Source: Bacteroidota bacterium
Lineage (GTDB): Bacteria > Bacteroidota > Bacteroidia > Bacteroidales > FEN-979
Length of the DNA: 50,303 nucleotides
Direction: 5' to 3'
NCBI GenBank assembly: GCA_026391775.1
Contig: JAPLDK010000051.1
Span: 1 to 50,303, forward strand
Part shown: piece by piece, positions 9,269 through 16,008 of the stretch
How positions within the stretch are numbered: the stretch's first letter is position 1
Layout of the letters: each line of letters opens with the position of its first letter
Program-made: the position numbers and the translations under genes
The notes under the pieces: generated by a model
Database searches by the model: none
What the model saw: only the letters and a program-made list of their open reading frames with translations
What the model was told of the DNA's origin: nothing

Positions 9269-11389
9269 ATGAAAAAATATTTGTTTATAATTTATTTCTG
9301 TATTCATTCAATATTCGCTTTTTCACAATGGGTTTGGCAAAATCCCTTACCACAGGGTAATTCATTACATTCTGTTTACTTTACGAATGCAAATACAGGA
9401 TATGCCGTGGGTGATGTTGGAACCATACTGAAGACTATCGATGGTGGAATCACATGGACAGTAATACCAAGTGGCGTTGTAAAGAATCTATCATCGCTTT
9501 TTTTCACAAACGCCATTACAGGTTACGTGGTTGGTGAATCCGGTACCATTTTAAAAACCATTGACGCGGGATCAACCTGGACTAAAATTTCTAGTGGAAT
9601 TTCTTATCGATTAAATTCAGTTCTATTTACTGATTTCAATACCGGATATGCAGTAGGTAATCAAACTTATGGTGAGGAGGGTGGAATATTGAAAACCATA
9701 AATGGAGGATTGACATGGTCCGAAATAGAAAGCTTCTATGGATGTCAATTGTATTCAATTTTATTTACCGATGTCAATACCGGATATGCAGTGGGCGATA
9801 AAATTATATTAAAAACCGTTAATGCCGGATTATCATGGACTTATTATACAGAATTACCTTCATCTATATCAATATTACGATCTGTTTGTTTTACTAATCT
9901 CAGCACAGGATATGTAGTCGGAGATTATGGAGAGTGTCTTAAGACTATTGATAGCGGATTAACCTGGATTTTATTATCCAGTGGAACAACTAATGGATTA
10001 AATTCAATTTATTTTATTGATAATAATACCGGCTACGCCGTTGGGGAATCCGGAAAGGTGCTGAAAACAATCAATGCCGGCACAACATGGACGGCCTTAA
10101 CCATATTTACATCTGATAATTTGTTTTCAGTTTACTTTACGGATGCAATTCATGGTTATTTAATGGGTCGTTATGGCACTGTTTATAAAACAAGCAACGG
10201 TGGTAATACATGGGCCTACGTGATTTCAAGTGTTACAAATAATAAGTTATCATCAGTGTATTTCACTGATCCTAATACCGGATATATTGTTGGCGGAAAT
10301 GGAACTATCTTAAAAACCATAAATGGAGGACAAATCTGGAACGAGGTATCAAGTGGTACAACAAACAACCTTTCTTCCATTTTCTTTACTTCCTCTGGAA
10401 CGGCATACGTTGTAAGTAATTCCGGGAATATTTTAAAGACCATCAATGCAGGCATGACCTGGATGGGTTTACCCAGTGGAACGACCTTGCCATTAAATGC
10501 AGTTTTCTTTACAGATTCATTAACCGGTTATGCCGTGGGAGGCGAGGGAATATGGAGGAATGATGGCATTATTCTAAAAACATCAAATGGTGGTGCAAGC
10601 TGGTCTGCGATGCAAAGTGGTTACGATTATGGGTTAAATTCAGTTTACTTTACTGATGCCAACACTGGTTATGCCGTTGGATCTTATCTTAACCGCAATT
10701 TAATGACTGATTGTGCAATTATAAAAACTGTTGATGCTGGCAAAACATGGACAACCATACATGGTCCTGCAAACTCAGTATTATTATCAATTTACTTTAC
10801 TGATGCAAATACAGGGTATGTTGTAGGATCTAATGAATTTTATAGTTTTCTCCTTAAAACACTCGATGGCGGCACAACCTGGACCAATTTAAATTTAAAA
10901 TTCCCAGGTTATTTAAACTCTGTTTACTTTGTCAATGCAGATACCGGTTATATTTTGGGTTCCGGTGGACAAATTTTAAAGACCACCAATGCCGGTAGCA
11001 ATTGGACATCGGTGTCGAATACAACTAATAATATGTTTTCAATCTATTTTTCAGATGCAAATACTGGTTATGCTGTGGGGTCAGGTGGTACAATTTTAAA
11101 AACCACAAATGGGGGAGGAAATTTCATTAAGGAAATGCCAACAGTTACATCGCTTTTTAATATTTTCCCAAACCCTGCCAATAATAAAATCAGAATTGAA
11201 AATATTAAAAAATCTGCAGATGAAACTTTTGTAATGATCATAAATTGTAAAGGAGAACAAATTAAGCAGGACCATTTCCTTAACATGAATCTAATGGAAA
11301 TCGATGTGAGAAATTTATCTGGTGGTTTATATATTGTAAAAATTCAAACAAAAGATACTACAGAAGTTAAAAAAATATTAATCGATTAA
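9269..11389 (+). CDS. YCF48-type 14-repeat beta-propeller protein with T9SS sorting domain
   Basis: A 706-residue secreted protein. After a signal peptide (residues 1-19, ending IFAFSQ) come 14 tandem repeats of about 43 residues, each close to LNSVYFTDANTGYAVG followed by ILKT-x-[ND]-[GA]G-x-TW. This is the YCF48/BNR-like blade seen in HCF136 and photosynthesis-system-II assembly factors, whose propellers have seven blades; 14 units would fit two propellers. The last 75 residues (LFNIFPNPANNKIRIE, ending GGLYIVKIQ) form a type A T9SS sorting domain. The protein is probably displayed on or released from the cell surface; ligand unknown. The coding region is much more AT-rich than its paralogue at 36618, and the gene is bracketed by 19-base inverted repeats, which suggests transfer or mobility. 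Confidence 0.85.
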   Translation: MKKYLFIIYFCIHSIFAFSQWVWQNPLPQGNSLHSVYFTNANTGYAVGDVGTILKTIDGGITWTVIPSGVVKNLSSLFFTNAITGYVVGESGTILKTIDAGSTWTKISSGISYRLNSVLFTDFNTGYAVGNQTYGEEGGILKTINGGLTWSEIESFYGCQLYSILFTDVNTGYAVGDKIILKTVNAGLSWTYYTELPSSISILRSVCFTNLSTGYVVGDYGECLKTIDSGLTWILLSSGTTNGLNSIYFIDNNTGYAVGESGKVLKTINAGTTWTALTIFTSDNLFSVYFTDAIHGYLMGRYGTVYKTSNGGNTWAYVISSVTNNKLSSVYFTDPNTGYIVGGNGTILKTINGGQIWNEVSSGTTNNLSSIFFTSSGTAYVVSNSGNILKTINAGMTWMGLPSGTTLPLNAVFFTDSLTGYAVGGEGIWRNDGIILKTSNGGASWSAMQSGYDYGLNSVYFTDANTGYAVGSYLNRNLMTDCAIIKTVDAGKTWTTIHGPANSVLLSIYFTDANTGYVVGSNEFYSFLLKTLDGGTTWTNLNLKFPGYLNSVYFVNADTGYILGSGGQILKTTNAGSNWTSVSNTTNNMFSIYFSDANTGYAVGSGGTILKTTNGGGNFIKEMPTVTSLFNIFPNPANNKIRIENIKKSADETFVMIINCKGEQIKQDHFLNMNLMEIDVRNLSGGLYIVKIQTKDTTEVKKILID

Positions 11390-11418
11390 TTTCCTTTTTA
11401 TTTGACAAAAAAACCTAA

Positions 11419-11441
11419 CCATAACGTTTATATAAACGTTA
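11419..11441 (+). repeat. Right copy of the flanking repeat with a 20-bp perfect palindrome
   Basis: Positions 11419-11437 are the inverted match to 9206-9224. Positions 11422-11441, TAACGTTTATATAAACGTTA, are a perfect 20-base palindrome. Outside it, ACCTAAC (11413-11419) pairs with GTTAGGT (11438-11444), giving an alternative bulged hairpin. It sits between the YCF48-type gene and the antitoxin, so it could be an operator for the antitoxin, a terminus of a mobile unit, or both. There is no T tract after it, so it is not a typical terminator. Confidence 0.65.
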
Positions 11442-11454
11442 GGTCCCATTAATT

Positions 11455-11460
11455 TGTACA
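11455..11460. promoter_or_regulatory. Putative YefM operator core TGTACA
   Basis: TGTACA is the core hexamer of the operator palindromes bound by E. coli YefM. Here it lies 15 bases before the start of the YefM-like gene, within TTTGTACAGAAA. Only one core is seen close by, whereas the E. coli operator has two, so binding is plausible but unproven. Confidence 0.45.
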
Positions 11461-11461
11461 G

Positions 11462-11468
11462 AAAGGAG
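11462..11468 (+). promoter_or_regulatory. Strong Shine-Dalgarno site of the antitoxin gene
   Basis: AAAGGAG ends seven bases before the ATG at 11476. It fixes that start codon. Most other genes in this window have no recognisable Shine-Dalgarno sequence, so this one stands out. Confidence 0.6.
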
Positions 11469-11475
11469 TTACACC

Positions 11476-11730
11476 ATGTTAACAACAACAATTTCGGATT
11501 TTAGAAAGGATATTAAAAAGTATCTTGATAATATCGTTGAAAATTTTGAAACCTTAATAATCAATAGAGTAAAAGATAATGGTGTAGTAATTATGTCATT
11601 AAAAGAATATAATTCCTTAAGTGCTACTGCACATGAATTATCTTCTAAAACAAATGAAAAACGTCTGGATTCAGCTATTGAAAAATTTAAGAAAGGTTCG
11701 TCGTTTCAAAAAGATTTAATTGAAAAATGA
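11476..11730 (+). CDS. yefM: YefM/Phd-family antitoxin (partner toxin truncated)
   Basis: An 84-residue protein matching type II antitoxins of the Phd/YefM family along its length. The N-terminus (LTTTISDFRKDIKKYLDNI) is the DNA-binding and dimerisation region, then VIMSLKEYNSL is the family hallmark, and the C-terminal tail (RLDSAIEKFKKGSSFQKDLIEK) is the flexible part that normally wraps the YoeB toxin. The start is fixed by a strong Shine-Dalgarno site, and a TGTACA operator core lies upstream. The stop overlaps the next ATG in an ATGA, the usual antitoxin-toxin coupling, but that ATG now opens only 11 codons of YoeB before the sequence changes to a lipoprotein. The antitoxin therefore appears orphaned; it may still repress its own promoter or neutralise a toxin encoded elsewhere. 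Confidence 0.88.
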   Translation: MLTTTISDFRKDIKKYLDNIVENFETLIINRVKDNGVVIMSLKEYNSLSATAHELSSKTNEKRLDSAIEKFKKGSSFQKDLIEK

Positions 11731-11759
11731 AATATATTTTCGTCGATGAATCCTGGGAA
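11727..11759 (+). pseudogene. yoeB: 5' stub of a YoeB/Txe-type toxin gene
   Basis: The 11 codons MKYIFVDESWE, placed in ATGA overlap with the YefM-like gene, are the expected N-terminus of a YoeB/Txe RNase toxin. After them the similarity ends abruptly and no YoeB catalytic part follows in any frame nearby. The breakpoint at about 11758 falls between the arms of an 8-base inverted repeat, ATCCTGGG (11750-11757) and CCCAGGAT (11772-11779). I infer a deletion or recombination that replaced the toxin body. Confidence 0.7.
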
Positions 11760-12530
11760 TCAAGCCCGTCCCCCAGGATGTCAATTCCGATTATTGGTAT
11801 TTCAATATTTTTCGGATTTGCCTTATTCCTGAATAGTTGTAAAAAAGATTCCAGCCAATTACCAACAGAGACCGCAATAGATCCAAAACTACTGGGTGTA
11901 TGGACATCAGACGCATGGGGGAAAAAATTAGCGTTCAAGGAAAATCACGAATTTGTTGATTCTGAATTCTTCCCCACCATCAGCCCGCATACATTAACCT
12001 TTGTTGTGAAGGGTCATTTCTCAATCAAGGACGGTTATATCCAATCAGACAATGTTGCTATGATTTATTATTATAAATCTTCTGACAGCACTATGTTAAC
12101 AGCTATGTTCTATTCTTATCCGTCTATAAAGATTAATAGTTTGTTTTGGAGTAAGTTAGAATTAATACCTACCATGATTTTAACTCCTGAAGGTTCAACT
12201 AATCCAACACAATTATCAGGAAAATTGTCAGGAAACTGGTCAACAAACATGCTTGTCTCTGCATTTGACAGGGACCAGAATCCACAGTTAGTTAGCGGGA
12301 ACGATCAGAGGGAATATATGTTTTCTGCCGATAGTTCCTGGTATAGTGTTAACCATATTCTTCAATATGGCAAAAGAACCGAAAATTACAATTGGGGATC
12401 AATACCTTATATATTCACAGCCCCGAATGATCTGATGTTGGGAGGTGAAGAGGTGAAAATTTCAATTAAAAACAGGTTAATGTACCTGGAATCTTACACG
12501 CAATACTTTAACAGAGAATATTATTATTGA
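11727..12530 (+). CDS. Lipoprotein, in frame with the YoeB stub
   Basis: The open frame from 11727 gives 267 residues, of which the first 11 are a YoeB toxin stub. The ATG at 11778 (residue 18) starts a standard lipoprotein signal: MSIPIIGISIFFGFALFLNSC with the lipidated Cys in LNSC, followed by KKDSS. The mature part, about 225 residues, is unrecognised. It resembles small Bacteroidota lipoproteins with a lipocalin-like or META-like fold (LLGVWTSDAWGKKLAF near residue 54, and a GTG-free but beta-rich middle). Which start is used is uncertain: 11727 is coupled to the antitoxin, whereas 11778 gives a cleaner signal peptide but has no Shine-Dalgarno site. It is AT-rich like the rest of the island. 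The gene ends 16 bases before the convergent ATP-grasp gene. Confidence 0.65.
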   Translation: MKYIFVDESWESSPSPRMSIPIIGISIFFGFALFLNSCKKDSSQLPTETAIDPKLLGVWTSDAWGKKLAFKENHEFVDSEFFPTISPHTLTFVVKGHFSIKDGYIQSDNVAMIYYYKSSDSTMLTAMFYSYPSIKINSLFWSKLELIPTMILTPEGSTNPTQLSGKLSGNWSTNMLVSAFDRDQNPQLVSGNDQREYMFSADSSWYSVNHILQYGKRTENYNWGSIPYIFTAPNDLMLGGEEVKISIKNRLMYLESYTQYFNREYYY

Positions 12531-12546
12531 TCGAACCCCGGAAACC

Positions 12547-15033
12547 CTATTCCGGCTTAAACACCACCCCAAAATTTCTCTTGCCGTCGATTTCGATACG
12601 GATGGGCTTTTCAAAGTGAATGTGGCGGATATACTCGTCTTCGAAGATGGAAGGCTGACTGTTAAGGAAGTCGATGTTGTAGTAACCTTCATTGATATAT
12701 GGGTTGATAGTGAAGTAGCCTACCCGGAAGGATGTCAGGTTCTGGAAGAAATGCGTCCCCTGGCTCGGATCGATACGGTATTTGTCGAGGCCTGATTCCA
12801 CGATAACCCTTGAATTGGAGATCTGGGGCCAGCGTACAGGCACGCCAAGCCATGGATCGCTGGAACCCCAGCGACCGGGGCCGACCAGTACATAATATTT
12901 TTTTTCGGCCTGGAACCAGTCATTCCGCTTTTCAAGCCTGAGTGCGATCTTATGGGTCTTTGATGCATCCCATGCCGAAGGCTTGACATATACAATATCA
13001 TGAATATCATTGATGATACCGTTGCCAAGTGCGGTGGTGGAGATCAGCAGTGTGTTGTTGTGGGTAACTCTTTCCTCGTCGATATGAATAGACTCATCTC
13101 TTCCGGCAATCGGCCTGATCTGCAGCAGGCTGAACACTTTCGGTTCATCACCCGCTGCATCAAGGTTCACAGCAAATTCGATCTCTACCGGCTTGTTCAT
13201 TTCTCTTTGCCCGATCTCAAGAACTTCCTGAAGTATCTCTGCCAGGGGGAACGTATCATGAGAAAGCTGACGCGAAAATGTGATCAGTCGCTTGCCATTA
13301 TGCATAATTCCTTCCTTTAGCTGGTGGCTGTCGTAATCGAAAGTAGATGCTACCAGTTTCAGGGCAGGATCATCCTCGGCATCCTTGATCTTGAGTTTTA
13401 AAAGGTTAATGGTATCGTCGGTATCAGGTGAAAAACTCTCAGGCTTCAGGTCCAGGGCAAAAAAGAACTTCTGGGTTTCACTCAGGGCCAACTCGGGGGT
13501 GGAAAGTTGCAATATTTTCTTCGGATATCTGGGTGAAAACCTAAGGCCGTTGCCGCCATCAACTATATATTTTCCCAATCCGAAGGCGATATTTGCAATC
13601 CCGTCTTCAGGCTTTTCAGGAGCAATAGGATAGAAATTGATCGATCGTGCAACGCCGGATATGGCAGGGTAAAACCTTTCATTGTACTTGCAACCAATGA
13701 CTTCCTGAAGCACCACTCCCATTTTTTCCTCGTCAATCATGTTCAGGGTGGCAGTCATGTACGACTTACTATCCTTGAAATACACCGAAGCATACACCAT
13801 CTTGATTGCCTCGGTCAGCTTCTCAATCATCAGTCTTTCATTCGATTTTATATTTGGGATCATGTAGGTGGAATAGATCCCCGCGAAGGGCTGGTAATGG
13901 GAGTCTTCAAGCAGGCTGGAAGAGCGGATGGCAACGGGTGTGTTGATGCATGAGACGAAAGCGTACAGGTCTTCGTGAATGCGGTAGGGCAAGCGGGCCT
14001 TGATAAAGCGGGCAAGGATGTCGGCATCGGCGCGGTCACTCAGGGCAATTTCATAGAGGTTATTCTCCTCCATAAACTCATCGAAAATATCGGTTCCGAT
14101 CACAACAGTCCTGGGAATAGAAATAAGCACATCAGGATATTTGTACGAAAGCCTGTTCCGTTTGATCAGGGAATCGAGAAAGGCCAGCCCGCGGGCTTTA
14201 CCGCCGATGGAGCCCTCCCCTATTCTTGCAAACTGCAGGTATTCATCGTAACGCTCCCTGTCAAAATCGGCAATAACTCCCTTTGCCTTGTTGATCCTGA
14301 ACGCCGTGATGCTGTCGAAGATATACCGTTTGGCTTCATCCATGTCGGCAAACTCGGAAAAGGATACTTCACGGAACATTTCAGCGATGGGGAACAAGGC
14401 TCGTGCATTGAGCCATTTCGAAAAATGGTTCCTCTGCATATGGTATTTCAAAGAATCGTCGGGGATCTCGAAAATTTTGTTTTGCATGTCCTTCAGGTCG
14501 GCAACCCGTGTAATCTCCCGGCCCGACCTGGGATCAATGAAAATGAAATCCCCGAATGAAAAATGTTCGTTGATGTAATTCCTCAGCTCAAGGGCCAGTG
14601 TTTTGGAGTTTTTATTCAGAAAGCCGGCGCCCATTTGTAAGGCAAGAGCCTCATATTCGATATCATTGGATTGAAACAGTATGGGCATGAATTCATCTTC
14701 GGCCTTCACTTTCTCAACAAACCGGATCCCTGCCTCCTTGTCCGTTTCACCCAGGCGGGGGAAGCTGATATCGGTGATAATGCCCAAAAGGTTGTTCTTG
14801 TACTTTTCCCAGAGGTTGACAGCTTCCTCGTAATTGGTAGCCAGTACGATCTTCGTACGCCCCCTCATCCGTAACATTTTATTATGCTCATTCAGCCCCT
14901 CGGTCATAAAGGTCTTGGACTGTTTGAGCATTATCTTGTACATGTTCGGAAGATAACTCGAATAAAACCGGATTGAATCCTCAACAAGGAGTATTGCCTG
15001 AACCCCCTGCTTAACATCCTGGGGCATATTCAT
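12547..15033 (-). CDS. Receiver plus PEP-synthase-type ATP-grasp protein, main part of a frameshifted gene
   Basis: An 828-residue frame. Residues of about 10-150 are a receiver domain with all key positions: VEDS, the phosphoacceptor Asp in ITDISF near residue 86, QSN and the Lys in LNKN. From about 275 to 645 there is a PPDK_N/PEP-synthase ATP-grasp domain with GGKARG, AIRSSSLLEDS and IEFAV plus LLQIRP, so the ATP-binding Lys, Arg, Glu and Gln equivalents are present. The phosphohistidine swivel and PEP barrel of PEP synthase are absent. Instead a conserved C-terminal region (GPGRWG near 720, GTHFFQN near 760) follows, shared with the paralogue at 22065. The apparent ATG at 15033 overlaps the stop of the upstream frame. 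Alignment with the paralogue shows the two frames are one gene: 2972 bases, and one extra base would give a continuous 990-residue protein. Confidence 0.82.
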   Translation of the reverse strand: MNMPQDVKQGVQAILLVEDSIRFYSSYLPNMYKIMLKQSKTFMTEGLNEHNKMLRMRGRTKIVLATNYEEAVNLWEKYKNNLLGIITDISFPRLGETDKEAGIRFVEKVKAEDEFMPILFQSNDIEYEALALQMGAGFLNKNSKTLALELRNYINEHFSFGDFIFIDPRSGREITRVADLKDMQNKIFEIPDDSLKYHMQRNHFSKWLNARALFPIAEMFREVSFSEFADMDEAKRYIFDSITAFRINKAKGVIADFDRERYDEYLQFARIGEGSIGGKARGLAFLDSLIKRNRLSYKYPDVLISIPRTVVIGTDIFDEFMEENNLYEIALSDRADADILARFIKARLPYRIHEDLYAFVSCINTPVAIRSSSLLEDSHYQPFAGIYSTYMIPNIKSNERLMIEKLTEAIKMVYASVYFKDSKSYMTATLNMIDEEKMGVVLQEVIGCKYNERFYPAISGVARSINFYPIAPEKPEDGIANIAFGLGKYIVDGGNGLRFSPRYPKKILQLSTPELALSETQKFFFALDLKPESFSPDTDDTINLLKLKIKDAEDDPALKLVASTFDYDSHQLKEGIMHNGKRLITFSRQLSHDTFPLAEILQEVLEIGQREMNKPVEIEFAVNLDAAGDEPKVFSLLQIRPIAGRDESIHIDEERVTHNNTLLISTTALGNGIINDIHDIVYVKPSAWDASKTHKIALRLEKRNDWFQAEKKYYVLVGPGRWGSSDPWLGVPVRWPQISNSRVIVESGLDKYRIDPSQGTHFFQNLTSFRVGYFTINPYINEGYYNIDFLNSQPSIFEDEYIRHIHFEKPIRIEIDGKRNFGVVFKPE

Positions 15034-15518
15034 CTTATCCTCGATAAGTTTGATGATAGCCAGGAGGATGTCGGCATTGCCAAGCCAGGAAAATACATAA
15101 TCAATTGCGGGGCGAGGCTCTTCTCGGCCAGTTTAAGGTTTACTTCTCTCGAAAAGGGTGTCAGAACCACAATAGGTATCCTGGGATACTTGGTCTTGAT
15201 CTGCATAGCCAGGTCGAAAGTGTCGGCCTGCTCGATATTAAGCATGGAGATAACCAGTTCGATGTTCTTGTCTTCAAGGACTTCGAAGGCTTCCTTCTCG
15301 GAAGTGACTTTTATGAACTGGGGCGGATAGCGCAGGTTGAGCGAAACGTATTCCATGAAGATGGTCTCGTCGATCCTCCCGTCCTCTTCCAGCATAAACG
15401 AGTCGTAGGTACTGGAAATGAGCAGGATCTGGTAGATCCTCCGCTTCATCATCAGATTGAAAGAAGTGTCGATGAAGTAATACTTCTTCGGGTTTAAAGC
15501 GTTTTGCTTTACCGGCAT
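15030..15518 (-). CDS. Pseudo-receiver domain, 5' part of the frameshifted ATP-grasp gene
   Basis: A 162-residue frame. Residues of about 28-135 (IYQILLISSTYDSF, then ELVISMLNIEQADTF and RIPIVVLTPFS) align with the first, degenerate receiver of the protein at 22065-25934 (REILLVANLYDAY, then DLVIIMIGVD). Both lack the acidic pair and the phosphoacceptor Asp, which makes them pseudo-receivers. The last 25 residues of this frame are out of frame. From a run of four C on the coding strand (15109-15112) the alternative frame reads PAIDYVFSWLGNADILLAI, which matches the paralogue's WIDRVFVWNGDSKIFFAMI and runs into the downstream gene. Either the assembly lost a base or the gene is broken or recoded. 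A near-consensus -7 box (TATCTTTA, one mismatch) lies just upstream around 15540. The gene lies 34 bases after the ferritin-like gene, so it is probably in the same operon. Confidence 0.7.
   Translation of the reverse strand: MPVKQNALNPKKYYFIDTSFNLMMKRRIYQILLISSTYDSFMLEEDGRIDETIFMEYVSLNLRYPPQFIKVTSEKEAFEVLEDKNIELVISMLNIEQADTFDLAMQIKTKYPRIPIVVLTPFSREVNLKLAEKSLAPQLIMYFPGLAMPTSSWLSSNLSRIR
15109..15112 (-). other. Probable site of a one-base frameshift
   Basis: Four consecutive C on the coding strand. Upstream, the zero frame matches the paralogue's pseudo-receiver; downstream, the other frame does. Adding one base here or a few bases to either side joins the frames into one 990-residue protein. 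The local sequence is not a good X-XXY-YYZ slippery site, so sequencing error or a real mutation is likelier than programmed frameshifting. Confidence 0.65.
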
Positions 15519-15552
15519 TGCTTATGCAATAATTTGCATAAAGATACGGAAA

Positions 15553-16008
15553 TCAGTTTTCTTTGAAAACCACATCGTCATATTCAATTTCAAATCTCAG
15601 CTTATGCCTTGATTCTTCCAGGGCCAGAGATTCGAGCAGTTGTTTCACTGCGGGATCGTCGGCCTGTGCGGCAAGTATAGTGTACATGCGGAATGCGGCT
15701 TTTTCTTTCTTCATGGCCAATATCAGGGCTTCCTGGAAACCCATGTTAGGTGTAGGTTTCACATTGACCAGGTATTCGGTGATCCTGAGGTCCCTTACCT
15801 TTTCGTCGCTCAGTTTAAGTGTTCCATTTTCCTTTATTTTAGTAAGGTTGGCTTTATGGCGCATTTCTTCCTCAGCAAATTCATGGAAGATTTTTTTAGT
15901 CTCTGTGCTTTTAGACTGTGCCGCCAGCAGGAGGTAAAAATCAACGGCAGCCTGTTCTTCGCCAATGGCGAAATCAAGGATCTCGGTTATGTTTTTGAAT
16001 TCTTTCAT
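15553..16008 (-). CDS. Ferritin-like diiron protein (rubrerythrin-type, no rubredoxin domain)
   Basis: A 151-residue four-helix protein. The metal-ligand pattern of rubrerythrin-like ferritins is present: Glu in GEEQAAVDFY near residue 18, E-x-x-H in EEEMRH near residues 47-51, Glu in KKEKAAF near 101 and E-x-x-H in LEESRH near 130. There is no C-terminal CxxC rubredoxin domain, so it needs an outside electron donor. The likely role is peroxide or oxygen reduction, or iron handling, in an anaerobe. Its ATG overlaps the stop of the large oxidoreductase gene by four bases, which implies translational coupling, and that complex could supply its electrons; this link is inference. Confidence 0.85.
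   Translation of the reverse strand: MKEFKNITEILDFAIGEEQAAVDFYLLLAAQSKSTETKKIFHEFAEEEMRHKANLTKIKENGTLKLSDEKVRDLRITEYLVNVKPTPNMGFQEALILAMKKEKAAFRMYTILAAQADDPAVKQLLESLALEESRHKLRFEIEYDDVVFKEN

Noticed and set aside
11413..11444. Integron attC site (ACCTAAC ... GTTAGGT)
   Set aside because: The outer boxes fit the attC consensus, but the span of 32 bases is shorter than known attC sites and the left copy at 9206 lacks these boxes. No integrase is seen.
12547..15033. Annotation as phosphoenolpyruvate synthase
   Set aside because: Only the ATP-grasp domain is present; the phosphohistidine and PEP/pyruvate domains are missing, so the PEP synthase reaction cannot be assumed.
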